Shown here piece by piece: positions 6,285-13,646 of a DNA stretch of 35,559 bases; positions within the stretch are counted from its first letter, which is position 1, and every line of letters starts with the position of its first letter. Under the pieces are notes generated by a model. The model was not told where the DNA came from. It did not search any database and saw only the letters and a program-made list of their open reading frames with translations. Source of the stretch: an uncultured Eubacteriales bacterium (GTDB taxonomy: Bacteria; Bacillota; Clostridia; Oscillospirales; Oscillospiraceae); assembly GCA_900546415.1 (NCBI GenBank), contig URCY01000013.1, forward strand, positions 1 to 35,559, in the 5' to 3' direction. Both the position numbers and the translations under genes were made by a program.

Positions 6285-8672
6285 CTAAAAAGAGGGAACA
6301 GCTGTCGGCGGGGGGCAGATACGGACAACCTGATCGGCGATGGAGAGCAACTGCGAGATGAGTTGCGTTTCCTGCGTTTGCCAATACGAAACATCACAGC
6401 AAAGGATAAGCCGCTGCTTTGCACGGCTGACGGCGGTGTTTAAAACGCGCCTGCCTTGCGGAAGGGCAGAGCTAGTAAACCACGGCGGTGAGGCGAAGCC
6501 GTCAGCAATGCTGAGAATGACGGTATCGTATTCCTGCCCCTGAGCCCGGTGAACGGTTGTGACAAGTTCCGGACACCGCAATGCTTTCCGCAGCAGTTTG
6601 ACTTGGGAAACATACGGCGAGAGGATAGCATAGCTACCGATCTCGTCGGTGTGATCTAATAGAAAGCGATGGATTGCGGCAGCTTCGGCGGAGCTGGTAC
6701 GTGCGCCGCTTCCATTGCCGGGCGCATCCAACACGATGATCTCGAACGGCGCTTCCGGTAAACCAAAGAAGGATTCCCGGTAGGTTAGTTCAGACAACAG
6801 ACTTGCAAGGCGGTTGCTGAAGCGGTAGGAATAGCGGAGAGAGTAGAAGGAAAACTGCTCTGCAGTGGGGGGAAAATCCTTTTTCGACTTTTCCAGACCG
6901 AGGTAAAGGTCGTAGATGTCGGAAGGCATGCCGCTGAGAACGGTATCAAGATAAACAACAGGAACCGAAAAGAGCGAAACCTCCATTTCCGAAGGCGCAA
7001 TTCGGTTGCTCTCGCAGACAGGAGAAAGCTGCTTATGATCTCCGAGGAATGTGACGGGGCAATTACAGAAGAAAGCGACCATACCGCGCACAACGGACGT
7101 ATAGCCAGCCTCGTCGAGGAACACATGACTGATTGGGCTTCCCTCCTTGGGCGGGAAGTCGCGCAGTGCGGAATCGACGGTAGACGCCAGCACGAGGGCG
7201 GAATTCCGCTGGCGCAGCTTGCTGTGACCTTCCAGATTCTGCATGGCTTCCTGCGCTTCCGATAACTCTGCGTCGATCTTATCAAGAGGGCGCACTTCGG
7301 TGCTGCGAAGTTCTCGCTGCCGTTCCTGATGTTTCAGAAGTAATTCTCCCAAGGTATCGGTGGCTGCTTCCGTGTCGCCGGTATACGCTATCATTTTCAG
7401 GAGGGCAGATTCTTCTTTGCGGTCGGCGGCGACTGCGGCTTCCAATGCGGCAACGGATGATTCTAACGCTGCAATTTCGTTTTGCAGCTCGGCACGCGTG
7501 CTGCGCAGGACAGCAGCTTTCTGCTGAAGCTTGGATTTTTCGGCTTCCAGCTCGGAAAAACGGAACGTTAACGCGCTTTTGCGGCGGGAGAAGAACGGAA
7601 TGATCTTCCAGCAGTACCGGAGCTGACGGGCGCAGCGGGTCATTTGCTGCTCTATGGAGCCAAGCGCTGCGGCTGTGCTGTTCAGATTCTCCTCGGCTGC
7701 TGAAAGTTGCGCTTGCAGATGTGCAAGCTGCTGCATATCGAACGTAAGCCGTTCCGCAGAGGCGGCGTGATGCGCCTGAAGCTCCTTCAAACGAGGGAGA
7801 ACAGAGGAAAGCCGCGATATGCTTTGCGCTACCTCTGCAACGAGATCGTGGTACGATTCGGCTTGTGCCTTTTCCAGCAGGAGGCTACGCTGCCGCTCCT
7901 GCCAGTATGCCTGCTCCTGCTCCAGCGCACGGTCGCCGACGACTTCGGGGTATTGCCGCGCAAAGGCGGAGCTGGAGTTGCCGATGCGGTAGACACAGCC
8001 AAGGTCAACGCCAGCGGTTTTCAGGATGGGCAGAATGCCACGCAGCATCTGCTCGACGGCGTTATTGGTAGGGGCCAGAAGGTAGACGCGCTTTTTCGCC
8101 TGAATGTAGCGGAGCAGGCACTGCGGCAGAACGACCAACGTTTTTCCGGTGCCGGGAGGTCCCCAGATATAGGAAACAGGGCTGGAAAAAACGCCGTCGA
8201 TCGCGGCGGATTGCTCATCGGACGGCGTAACAAGGCCGGGAAAATCACAGGGCGGAAGCGGCTGCGGCATCGGCGGCGAAAAACTAAGCTCAGTATGCTC
8301 ACGGTAGTAATTGCCGAGGCGCTTTACCAGATACTTCATATCGGAGCAAATGGTGATATCCGACGGGGAAAGCGCGTCGAAGGTGTCCGCATTGCGGGGG
8401 ACGGTCAAAACGACCTGACGAGAAACGGGGTCGGACCAGCTGATCTCAACTTCATATTCCGGCTCAATGCCTCTGACCAGAACAAAGGCTGTGTCGTAGA
8501 AGCGCAGCGGGTCGGAGAGGACGCAGCGGAATTCGGAGGAGCGTTCCGACCGTCGAGTCTTTGAGAGGACGGAAATTTTTGAGCCGGAGGCACCTTTGGG
8601 AAGTGAGGAAAGATAGGCGTAGTATTTTTCGCAGGCAAGGATTGCAGCGGTACGGAATTCAAATGCGTTCAT
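6285..8672 (-). CDS. SF1 (Upf1-like) helicase with long coiled-coil insert
   Basis: The product has 795 residues. Motif I GPPGTGKT is at 171-178, Ia/Ib-like APTNNAVEQ near 200, and motif II is FLDEAGYTS near 518 (DEAG rather than the usual DEAA or DEAS). Motif III is LGDHKQLSP near 545, motif V VHRAQGQEYDTV near 710, and motif VI TAVSRAKQR near 748. Between motifs I and II sits a heptad-rich coiled coil of some 200 residues (about 255-475). No nuclease domain is visible. It has its own promoter and a terminator. As an island cargo gene without a transfer role, an anti-phage or nucleic-acid surveillance function is a plausible guess, not shown by sequence. Start ATG 8672 follows AGGAGAG. Confidence 0.85.
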   Translation of the reverse strand: MNAFEFRTAAILACEKYYAYLSSLPKGASGSKISVLSKTRRSERSSEFRCVLSDPLRFYDTAFVLVRGIEPEYEVEISWSDPVSRQVVLTVPRNADTFDALSPSDITICSDMKYLVKRLGNYYREHTELSFSPPMPQPLPPCDFPGLVTPSDEQSAAIDGVFSSPVSYIWGPPGTGKTLVVLPQCLLRYIQAKKRVYLLAPTNNAVEQMLRGILPILKTAGVDLGCVYRIGNSSSAFARQYPEVVGDRALEQEQAYWQERQRSLLLEKAQAESYHDLVAEVAQSISRLSSVLPRLKELQAHHAASAERLTFDMQQLAHLQAQLSAAEENLNSTAAALGSIEQQMTRCARQLRYCWKIIPFFSRRKSALTFRFSELEAEKSKLQQKAAVLRSTRAELQNEIAALESSVAALEAAVAADRKEESALLKMIAYTGDTEAATDTLGELLLKHQERQRELRSTEVRPLDKIDAELSEAQEAMQNLEGHSKLRQRNSALVLASTVDSALRDFPPKEGSPISHVFLDEAGYTSVVRGMVAFFCNCPVTFLGDHKQLSPVCESNRIAPSEMEVSLFSVPVVYLDTVLSGMPSDIYDLYLGLEKSKKDFPPTAEQFSFYSLRYSYRFSNRLASLLSELTYRESFFGLPEAPFEIIVLDAPGNGSGARTSSAEAAAIHRFLLDHTDEIGSYAILSPYVSQVKLLRKALRCPELVTTVHRAQGQEYDTVILSIADGFASPPWFTSSALPQGRRVLNTAVSRAKQRLILCCDVSYWQTQETQLISQLLSIADQVVRICPPPTAVPSF

Positions 8673-8706
8673 GAATGCTCTCCTCTTTCGTATTTTGCAT
8701 ATAACA

Positions 8707-8736
8707 AGTATAGCACTGCGAAAATTATACCGTCAA
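8707..8736 (-). promoter_or_regulatory. Sigma-A promoter of the helicase gene
   Basis: TTGACG and TATACT with 18-base spacing on the minus strand, 35 bases before the helicase start codon. Confidence 0.6.
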
Positions 8737-8805
8737 TGGGCAGCAGGAAAATCGGAGAGGTCGACAAAATTGTAATGACGTTTTTGGTTGAATTGCACAA
8801 AAGAA

Positions 8806-8836
8806 GGGAGTAGTGAAAAAATCACTACTCCCCTTT
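8806..8836. terminator. Hairpin terminator overlapping the XRE stop codon
   Basis: GGGAGTAGTGA and TCACTACTCCC pair around an A-rich loop. The stop codon of the XRE repressor (8825-8827) lies inside the right arm, so this ends that gene. CTTTT on the plus side could also work in the other direction. Confidence 0.65.
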
Positions 8837-9205
8837 TCGCTGCCGGAGGATCTCGCCGAGATCCCGATAGGCACGCTCAATGACGGCAAGTTCCTCGTCG
8901 CTGCGCGACAGCAGCAGCGCAAGCACGGCTTTTTTGAACTCGTTGTTGCCCTTGAGCGTCCGGGCGACATACGCCGCGATCTGCGCATCCGGCGTCTGCG
9001 GGACAAACATCGTGCCCTCGCCGGTACGCAGCCATGATTCACTGACACCGAATTCGCGGCAAATGGATTGTACGATTGCGTCAATGGGATTCCTGATACC
9101 GGATTCCCAAGCTGCAACCGCAGACTGTGAAACGCCGATTCGCAATGCAAAATCAGACTGATTTAGATTGAACTGCTTTCTGAGCAGTTTCAAACGCTGG
9201 TTCAA
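8825..9205 (-). CDS. XRE-family phage-type repressor
   Basis: The product has 126 residues. The N-terminal helix-turn-helix (about 5-60) reads LNQSDFALRIGVSQSAVAAWESG. The middle segment GVSESWLRTGEGTMFV and the C-terminal helical part DAQIAAYVARTL, then FKKAVLALLLSRSDEEL, resemble repressors of Firmicutes prophages. The start is TTG at 9205, chosen because AAGGAGGTG lies exactly 8 bases upstream and no ATG is placed as well. It probably represses island or former prophage promoters. Its regulatory target in the island is not obvious. Confidence 0.85.
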   Translation of the reverse strand: MNQRLKLLRKQFNLNQSDFALRIGVSQSAVAAWESGIRNPIDAIVQSICREFGVSESWLRTGEGTMFVPQTPDAQIAAYVARTLKGNNEFKKAVLALLLSRSDEELAVIERAYRDLGEILRQRKGE

Positions 9206-9259
9206 GTTGTGTCACCTCCTTGCAAGGGTATCGTTGAGGAGATCAATGCCAACGTAGAA

Positions 9260-9355
9260 ATGGACGCAGCGCTGACCGCCGCCTTTACGGCGGGTCTGAG
9301 CGCCGGGGCACTGATCGGGAGCTGCCAGCAGAAGCAGGACAGCAAGGACGAATAA
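9260..9355 (+). CDS. Possible 31-aa membrane peptide
   Basis: The frame ATG 9260 to TAA 9355 encodes a hydrophobic stretch (TAAFTAGLSAGALIG) and a charged tail (KQDSKDE). A GAGGAG motif lies 18 bases upstream, too far for a normal site. The frame is open further upstream to a GTG at 9209. It lies between the divergent repressor and the phage-like gene. Weakly supported. Confidence 0.25.
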   Translation: MDAALTAAFTAGLSAGALIGSCQQKQDSKDE

Positions 9356-9386
9356 CCGGGAAAACCGACAAAAGGGGGAAACTGAC

Positions 9387-10040
9387 ATGTGGGAAGAAGC
9401 AGCATGCTGGCTCTGCGGCCGGAACGGGATGAGCGATCCGCTGGACAAGCAACAGTATAAAGAGATTTATAGCGAAGAAGACTTGAGCAGTAGCGAGAAG
9501 CAGTTGGAAATGGCGGTGTGGATCGATGAGCACGGTTACTCCAAGAAGCAGCGAGAATTGGTTAAGGATTGCTACAAGTACTATACACCAACGCCTGGCA
9601 ATACGACGACCTACGACAAGTATGTTGCGGCCGGGTTGAAGCCGGAGGATGCAAAGGGCATCGTCAAAGAAACCAAACGGCTCGCCGGGGAGGAGGATAT
9701 TTCGCTCGACAATAAGATCGATGCAATTTTCAAACAGGGGCTGAGCGAGAACCAAGTCTATCAAGCGCTCGGGACCGTCATGGACGATGATGCGTTCGAC
9801 AACCTTGCAGAGGCAAAGGCAGCCGGTATATCCTGTGAGACCTATGTCAGATTCAAACGGAAGATTAAGGACGTAAAGTCCGAGAAGAACGACCGGGGCA
9901 AAGACATCAAGGGAAAGACCCGGAAGGATAAAATCATGAAGATAATCAACGAAATGAATCTGACAAACGATCAAAAGGATGCACTGTATCTGCTTGCAGG
10001 ATACGCTGAAAGTACAATCCGGAAGGCGCCGTGGCGCTGA
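9387..10040 (+). CDS. Phage-type protein, probably the C-terminal part of a larger virion protein
   Basis: The product has 217 residues and is hydrophilic and helical. The last 60 residues (GKDIKGKTRKDKIMKIIN, then QKDALYLLAGYAESTIRKAPW) match my recollection of the extreme C-terminus of very large phage structural or internal virion proteins. Those are ten times longer, so this is probably a truncated descendant with a new start. ATG 9387 follows AGGGGG by 8 bases, which makes it translatable. It is the last gene of the island, next to the right attachment site, followed by a 13-bp hairpin at 10051. Codon use is more A+T-rich than the chromosomal genes. The current function is unknown, and it may be a relic. 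Confidence 0.6.
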   Translation: MWEEAACWLCGRNGMSDPLDKQQYKEIYSEEDLSSSEKQLEMAVWIDEHGYSKKQRELVKDCYKYYTPTPGNTTTYDKYVAAGLKPEDAKGIVKETKRLAGEEDISLDNKIDAIFKQGLSENQVYQALGTVMDDDAFDNLAEAKAAGISCETYVRFKRKIKDVKSEKNDRGKDIKGKTRKDKIMKIINEMNLTNDQKDALYLLAGYAESTIRKAPWR

Positions 10041-10050
10041 GAAACAGAAA

Positions 10051-10081
10051 GAGACGGCAGACAAAAACTGTCTGCCGTCTC
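10051..10081. terminator. 13-bp perfect hairpin at the right island end
   Basis: GAGACGGCAGACA pairs with TGTCTGCCGTCTC over five bases. It follows the phage-like gene. In the excised circle it would also follow the alternative stop of the recombinase (10088-10090, minus). Confidence 0.6.
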
Positions 10082-10144
10082 GGACTTTTATGTGCGTAAA
10101 AAGAGCACGAACACGTTGCGAACCATGAAGATGGAACACAAGGT

Positions 10145-10172
10145 GTTCGTATAAGCTCCTTTTGGTGACCCG
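10145..10172. other. Right attachment site of the island
   Basis: The arm GTTCGTATAAGCTCC (10145-10159) directly abuts the core TTTTGGTGACCCG (10160-10172), and the core overlaps the 3' end of tRNA-Lys including its CCA. Insertion therefore kept the tRNA intact. Confidence 0.7.
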
Positions 10173-10238
10173 CTGGAGATTCGAACTCCAGACCCATTGC
10201 TTAAAAGGCAATTGCTCTGCCAACTGAGCTAGCGGGTC
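10163..10238 (-). tRNA. tRNA-Lys(TTT)
   Basis: The 76-nt cloverleaf has acceptor GACCCGC/GCGGGTC, anticodon loop CTTTTAA and an encoded CCA. Its 3' end is the integration target of the island. Last gene of the tRNA cluster. Confidence 0.95.
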
Positions 10239-10282
10239 AGGCGAAAAAATAAAATCGGAGCAAAGCACGCCTTGCTCCGACA

Positions 10283-10357
10283 TGGCTGGGATGGCAGGAC
10301 TCGAACCTACGAATGCCAGAGTCAAAGTCTGGTGCCTTACCACTTGGCGACATCCCA
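10283..10357 (-). tRNA. tRNA-Gln(TTG)
   Basis: The 75-nt cloverleaf has acceptor TGGGATG/CATCCCA, anticodon loop CTTTGAC and an encoded CCA. Confidence 0.95.
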
Positions 10358-10383
10358 ATATGGGGCAGTCCCAAGAGGGGAAA

Positions 10384-10461
10384 TGGGGTGAGTGAAGGGA
10401 CTCGAACCCTCGGTCTTCAGAGCCACAATCTGACGCGTTAACCAACTACGCTACACCCACC
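10384..10461 (-). tRNA. tRNA-His(GTG)
   Basis: Acceptor GTGGGTG/CACTCAC, anticodon GTG, C73 discriminator and encoded CCA. The base before position 1 is G, the histidine-specific G-1 identity element. Confidence 0.95.
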
Positions 10462-10534
10462 ATATTTTCCCGACGAGCGACGCTGTCGCCCTCGTGCCGA
10501 TGTCCTGCGGACAAGCTGCCCGCGCCTTTCTGCG

Positions 10535-10613
10535 AACGGTTTCGTTTCCACCGGCGTTCCGAAGCAAGGCGCATCGTTCCAAACAGGAATACACGCGAGT
10601 GGTACGCCAGAAG
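10535..10613. repeat. 79-bp direct repeat, copy 1 (truncated tRNA-Arg end)
   Basis: This is nearly identical to 10712-10790, offset by 177 bp. Its right end (10600-10613, minus) is only the last 14 nt of a tRNA-Arg including CCA, with no tRNA body beyond it. It is a partial duplication of the tRNA-Arg 3' region. Confidence 0.8.
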
Positions 10614-10711
10614 TTTGCGAGAAAAACATGCCGGGGGCATATTTTTCGAAGCAAAGTCCCTTCCAAGAGGAGAAGCCGTAAGGCGCGCTCCGATTGGTCG
10701 GCGTACCGGCA

Positions 10712-10790
10712 AACGGTTTCGTTTCCACCGGCGTTCCGAAGCAAGGCGCGTCATTCCGAACAGGAATACACGCGAGTGGTACGCCAGAAG
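10712..10790. repeat. 79-bp direct repeat, copy 2 (joined to intact tRNA-Arg)
   Basis: The parent copy: it spans the 3' flank and last 14 nt of the intact tRNA-Arg at 10777-10853. It differs from copy 1 at only a few positions. Confidence 0.8.
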
Positions 10791-10853
10791 GGACTCGAAC
10801 CCCCCACCTACTGCTTAGAAGGCAGTTGCTCTATCCGGATGAGCTACTGGCGC
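10777..10853 (-). tRNA. tRNA-Arg(TCT)
   Basis: The 77-nt cloverleaf has anticodon loop CTTCTAA, acceptor GCGCCAG/CTGGCGT with a G-U first pair, and an encoded CCA. Confidence 0.94.
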
Positions 10854-10856
10854 GTA

Positions 10857-10931
10857 TGGAGCGAGTGATGGGAATCGAACCCACGCCCACAGCTTGGAAG
10901 GCTGTTGTACTAGCCGTTATACTACACCCGC
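10857..10931 (-). tRNA. tRNA-Gly(TCC)
   Basis: The 75-nt cloverleaf has anticodon loop CTTCCAA, acceptor GCGGGTG/CACTCGC and an encoded CCA. First gene of the cluster, 3 bp before tRNA-Arg. Confidence 0.95.
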
Positions 10932-10960
10932 GATTCTCGCGTTTTTACATCAGCCATAGG

Positions 10961-10989
10961 ATTTTATCACAGATTTCTGCGCTTGTCAA
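10961..10989 (-). promoter_or_regulatory. Promoter of the tRNA cluster
   Basis: TTGACA and TAAAAT with 17-base spacing, 29 bases before tRNA-Gly. It should drive Gly-Arg-His-Gln-Lys as one transcript. Confidence 0.75.
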
Positions 10990-11146
10990 GGCGTTTTTCA
11001 GGATTTTCCGTTCTTTTCTGAAAATTCGCCATCTGCGCGCAATTTTCGATTCATGCACGGGCAGAAACGCCTCCTGATTTTTCGGGCGCAGCGTCCGGCG
11101 CCGTCATGGCGCTGAAGCCGGCCGCGAAGATGCGCCGTTCCGAGGC

Positions 11147-11180
11147 CGGAACGCCTGCCCCGCAGCATGGGGACGTTCCG
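11147..11180. terminator. Hairpin just after the MFS gene
   Basis: CGGAACG/CGTTCCG with an inner CCCC/GGGG pair sits directly behind the minus-strand MFS stop. The T-run is on the plus side (TTTTC), so termination of the MFS transcript is likely but not clear-cut. Confidence 0.4.
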
Positions 11181-11183
11181 TTT

Positions 11184-12353
11184 TCAGCGGGAAATTTTCT
11201 GCCGCGTATACCGAAGACACACCGCGCACAGCATCAAAAGCGCGCCGCACAGGCCGAAGCACCAGCCGATTCCCGCCGCAGCCAGCAGCGAGGACGCAAA
11301 CAGCGAGAAGACCTCCATCAAGCTGACGCCGATGTTCATGACGGACAGCGCTGCCGCGCGTCCGTGCCCCAATTCCAGCGCGTCGATCAGCAGATTCTGC
11401 TGCTCCTCGACCGAAAACGCCGCGAGATCGAGCAGCAGCGGCAGAAGAACCATCATCGGGAGCAAGACCCACGCGCCGTGCAGCAGTCCAAGCCCTGCCA
11501 GCGCCAAGCCGCAGAGCAGGCAGAATAGCCCGGTCAGCTTTGCCTTTGCGCGTCCTCTGCACAGGCGGATCAGCGGCTCGGCCAGCATCTGCACGAGGGA
11601 ATACAGGATGATGACCGCAGACAGCCACGTCAGCGGGATGCCGCATTGCGCCAGCAGCTCCGCATAAAAGAAGTTGACCAGCAGCCAAGCCATGCTGAAA
11701 ATCGACAGCAGCGCGGTGAATTGTCTCGCCCGACGGTCATGCAGCAGCAGACGGAGCTGCTTCAGGCCGACCTTCTCCGTGCGCGCCCTTGTGACGGCGC
11801 CGCGCGGCTCGCGGGGCAGGAGGATCGCGCAGAGCAGACCGGCCGCACCAGATAGGACGGTGGCAATCAGCAGCCCCGTCAGGTCGAACGCGCGATAGAT
11901 CGCGGCGTAGCCTGCCGTGCTGAGCAGAAAGCCCGCCGTCCCGAAATTTGCCGCGTGCGCGGTCTTGGAGAGGTAGTTGGCCTCCCCGCACCGTGCATAG
12001 AGATACGCGCTGCCCGTCCCGGAGAAAAGGCAGGCCGAAACGCCCTCGACCACAGCCTCCGCCACAAAAAGCGGGAGGGAACGCAGCAGATAGGCCGCCA
12101 GCAGCAGCCCCCTCGCCAGAAGCAGGAGCAGCTGCGACAGGAGCAGAGAATTGCGGTAGCCGATGCGGTCGGTCAGATAGCCGGTGGGCAGCTCGCCCAC
12201 CGCCACGACGGCCGAGAGCAGCACCTGAAGCAGGAAGAACTGCCCGTCGCCGATCCCGGCCCGTGTGCGCACCAGCAGCGCGACGGGCGCAAAAAACACC
12301 AGCCCGCCGAAAAAGCTCATGCCGTCATAGGCGTCCATTTTGAAGGATTTCAT
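11184..12353 (-). CDS. MFS transporter
   Basis: The product has 389 residues in about 12 hydrophobic segments. The loop after the second segment contains GELPTGYLTDRIGYRNSLL, the MFS signature between helices 2 and 3 (consensus GxLxDRxGRR). Start ATG 12353 follows AAAGGAG by 6 bases; upstream in-frame starts have no binding site. The substrate cannot be inferred; a drug-efflux or sugar-exporter role is possible. It is a single-gene unit, with the rpsI terminator upstream and tRNA genes beyond. Confidence 0.8.
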   Translation of the reverse strand: MKSFKMDAYDGMSFFGGLVFFAPVALLVRTRAGIGDGQFFLLQVLLSAVVAVGELPTGYLTDRIGYRNSLLLSQLLLLLARGLLLAAYLLRSLPLFVAEAVVEGVSACLFSGTGSAYLYARCGEANYLSKTAHAANFGTAGFLLSTAGYAAIYRAFDLTGLLIATVLSGAAGLLCAILLPREPRGAVTRARTEKVGLKQLRLLLHDRRARQFTALLSIFSMAWLLVNFFYAELLAQCGIPLTWLSAVIILYSLVQMLAEPLIRLCRGRAKAKLTGLFCLLCGLALAGLGLLHGAWVLLPMMVLLPLLLDLAAFSVEEQQNLLIDALELGHGRAAALSVMNIGVSLMEVFSLFASSLLAAAGIGWCFGLCGALLMLCAVCLRYTRQKISR

Positions 12354-12452
12354 TGCGCGCTCCTTTCCCGCCTGTCGCGGTTTGAATAGGAAATTTTCCG
12401 CCGCACCGCCGCTTCCTGCCCGAGCATGCACAAAAAGCCGAGGCAGATATGT

Positions 12453-12486
12453 AAAAATAAGAGCCTCCACCGAAGCAGAGGCTCTT
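12453..12486 (-). terminator. Terminator of rplM-rpsI
   Basis: AAGAGCCTC pairs with GAGGCTCTT, the stem continues to a UUCG tetraloop, and ATTTTT follows on the minus strand. Confidence 0.85.
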
Positions 12487-12506
12487 GAAACCGCAAAGAG
12501 TAAGGC

Positions 12507-12911
12507 TCAGCGCTTGGAGAACTGCGGAGCGCGACGAGCGGCCTTGAGGCCGTACTTCTTGCGTTCCTTCATTCTCGGGTCGCGGGTGAGGAAGCCGGAG
12601 GCCTTGAGGGTCGCGCGGAACTCACCGTTGACGCCCAGCAGGGCGCGGGAGATGCCGTGGCGGATGGCGCCGGCCTGACCGGTCACGCCGCCGCCCTTGA
12701 CGGTGCAGATGATGTCGACCTTGCCGACGGTCTCGGTGGCGACCAGCGGCTGACGGACGATCAGCTTCAGGGTATCCAGACCGAAGTAGTCGTCGATGTC
12801 ACGACCGTTGATGATGATGGAGCCGGTGCCGTTCGGATAAACGCGAACGCGGGCGATGGAGGACTTGCGTCTGCCGGTGCCGTACTGATACTGTCTTTTG
12901 CTCTCGTACAT
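12507..12911 (-). CDS. rpsI: 30S ribosomal protein S9
   Basis: The product has 134 residues. The body YGTGRRKSSIARVRVYPNG and the C-terminal tail KKYGLKAARRAPQFSKR are diagnostic; the final SKR reaches the ribosomal P-site tRNA. It lies 18 bp downstream of rplM in the conserved L13-S9 operon. ATG 12911 follows AGGAGGTAAC. Nothing unusual. Confidence 0.98.
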   Translation of the reverse strand: MYESKRQYQYGTGRRKSSIARVRVYPNGTGSIIINGRDIDDYFGLDTLKLIVRQPLVATETVGKVDIICTVKGGGVTGQAGAIRHGISRALLGVNGEFRATLKASGFLTRDPRMKERKKYGLKAARRAPQFSKR

Positions 12912-12929
12912 AGTCTGTTACCTCCTGAA

Positions 12930-13358
12930 TTAGTCCTGCGGGAAGGCTTCGGGCTTCTGAGCGGCATGGGGATGCTCGGCGCCGGAATAGACCTTCAGGC
13001 GGGTGATGGCGGTGCGGCCGAGGGTGTTCTTCGGCAGCATACCCTTGACGGCCAGCTCGAATGCGAACTCGGGGCGCTCGGCCATCAGGGTCTTGTACTG
13101 GACTTCCTTCAGACCGCCGATCCAGCCGGAGTGACGGCGGTAGTACTTCTCTTCCAGCTTGCGGCCGGTGAGAACAGCCTTGTCGGCGTTGATGACGATG
13201 ACATAATCGCCGCAGTCGACGTTGGGCGTAAAGTCGGGCTTCAGCTTGCCGCGCAGCAGATTGGCGGCGATGACGGCGGTGCGGCCGAGGGGCTTATCCG
13301 CAGCGTCGAGGACGTACCACTTGCGCTGCACGTCTTCTTTTCTGACCAGAGTAGTCAT
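12930..13358 (-). CDS. rplM: 50S ribosomal protein L13
   Basis: The product has 142 residues, the normal length. The start region RKWYVLDAADKPLGRTAVIAA and the VINADKAVLTG motif are diagnostic. ATG 13358 follows GGAGGAAACACC; a longer frame to 13415 has no binding site. It is first in the rplM-rpsI operon. The untranslated leader is about 95 nt and includes a possible hairpin (GAAGCG paired with CGCTTTC) that could serve autogenous control, as in other Firmicutes, though I could not match the known L13 leader. Confidence 0.98.
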   Translation of the reverse strand: MTTLVRKEDVQRKWYVLDAADKPLGRTAVIAANLLRGKLKPDFTPNVDCGDYVIVINADKAVLTGRKLEEKYYRRHSGWIGGLKEVQYKTLMAERPEFAFELAVKGMLPKNTLGRTAITRLKVYSGAEHPHAAQKPEAFPQD

Positions 13359-13459
13359 GGTGTTTCCTCCAATATAGAAATTATATTTTGACAAACGGAT
13401 CAATTGCGCATACAATAGAAAGCGGCACGCGTCGGGCGCGCTTCCTGCGCAGCCTGTTT

Positions 13460-13488
13460 TTTATACCACATTCAAAACGGAATGTCAA
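13460..13488 (-). promoter_or_regulatory. Promoter of rplM-rpsI
   Basis: TTGACA and TATAAA with 17-base spacing on the minus strand, about 100 bases before the L13 start. Confidence 0.75.
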
Positions 13489-13646
13489 GCGTGTTTTTGG
13501 ACAATTTTATTTTTCTCCGAAAGAACTCGCAAAATCTCTGTTTTACTCTTGAATCCTCTCAAATGCTCGAGTTCGATTTTTCACCGTTCTGCGGAGAAAT
13601 CAGAAGCCGCGGCGGGATTATGCGCCGCAAAAAGGAGACGGAACAT

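Larger units (their letters stand above)
4013..10172. mobile_element. 6.1-kb integrative island in the 3' end of tRNA-Lys
   Basis: The 13-bp direct repeat TTTTGGTGACCCG at 4013-4025 and 10160-10172 bounds the element. The right copy is the tRNA-Lys 3' end including CCA. Just inside each core lies a perfect 15-bp inverted repeat (4030-4044 and 10145-10159). The contents are a large serine recombinase at the left end, an XRE protein, a 32-residue peptide, an SF1 helicase, an XRE repressor and a phage-like gene. Excision between the cores would give a circle of 6,147 bp. The element is too small to encode transfer or virion functions, so it is probably a mobilised island or a reduced prophage. 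Confidence 0.75.

Noticed and set aside
10446..10868. Short frames between the tRNA genes
   Set aside because: They are translations of tRNA genes and of the duplicated 79-bp segment.
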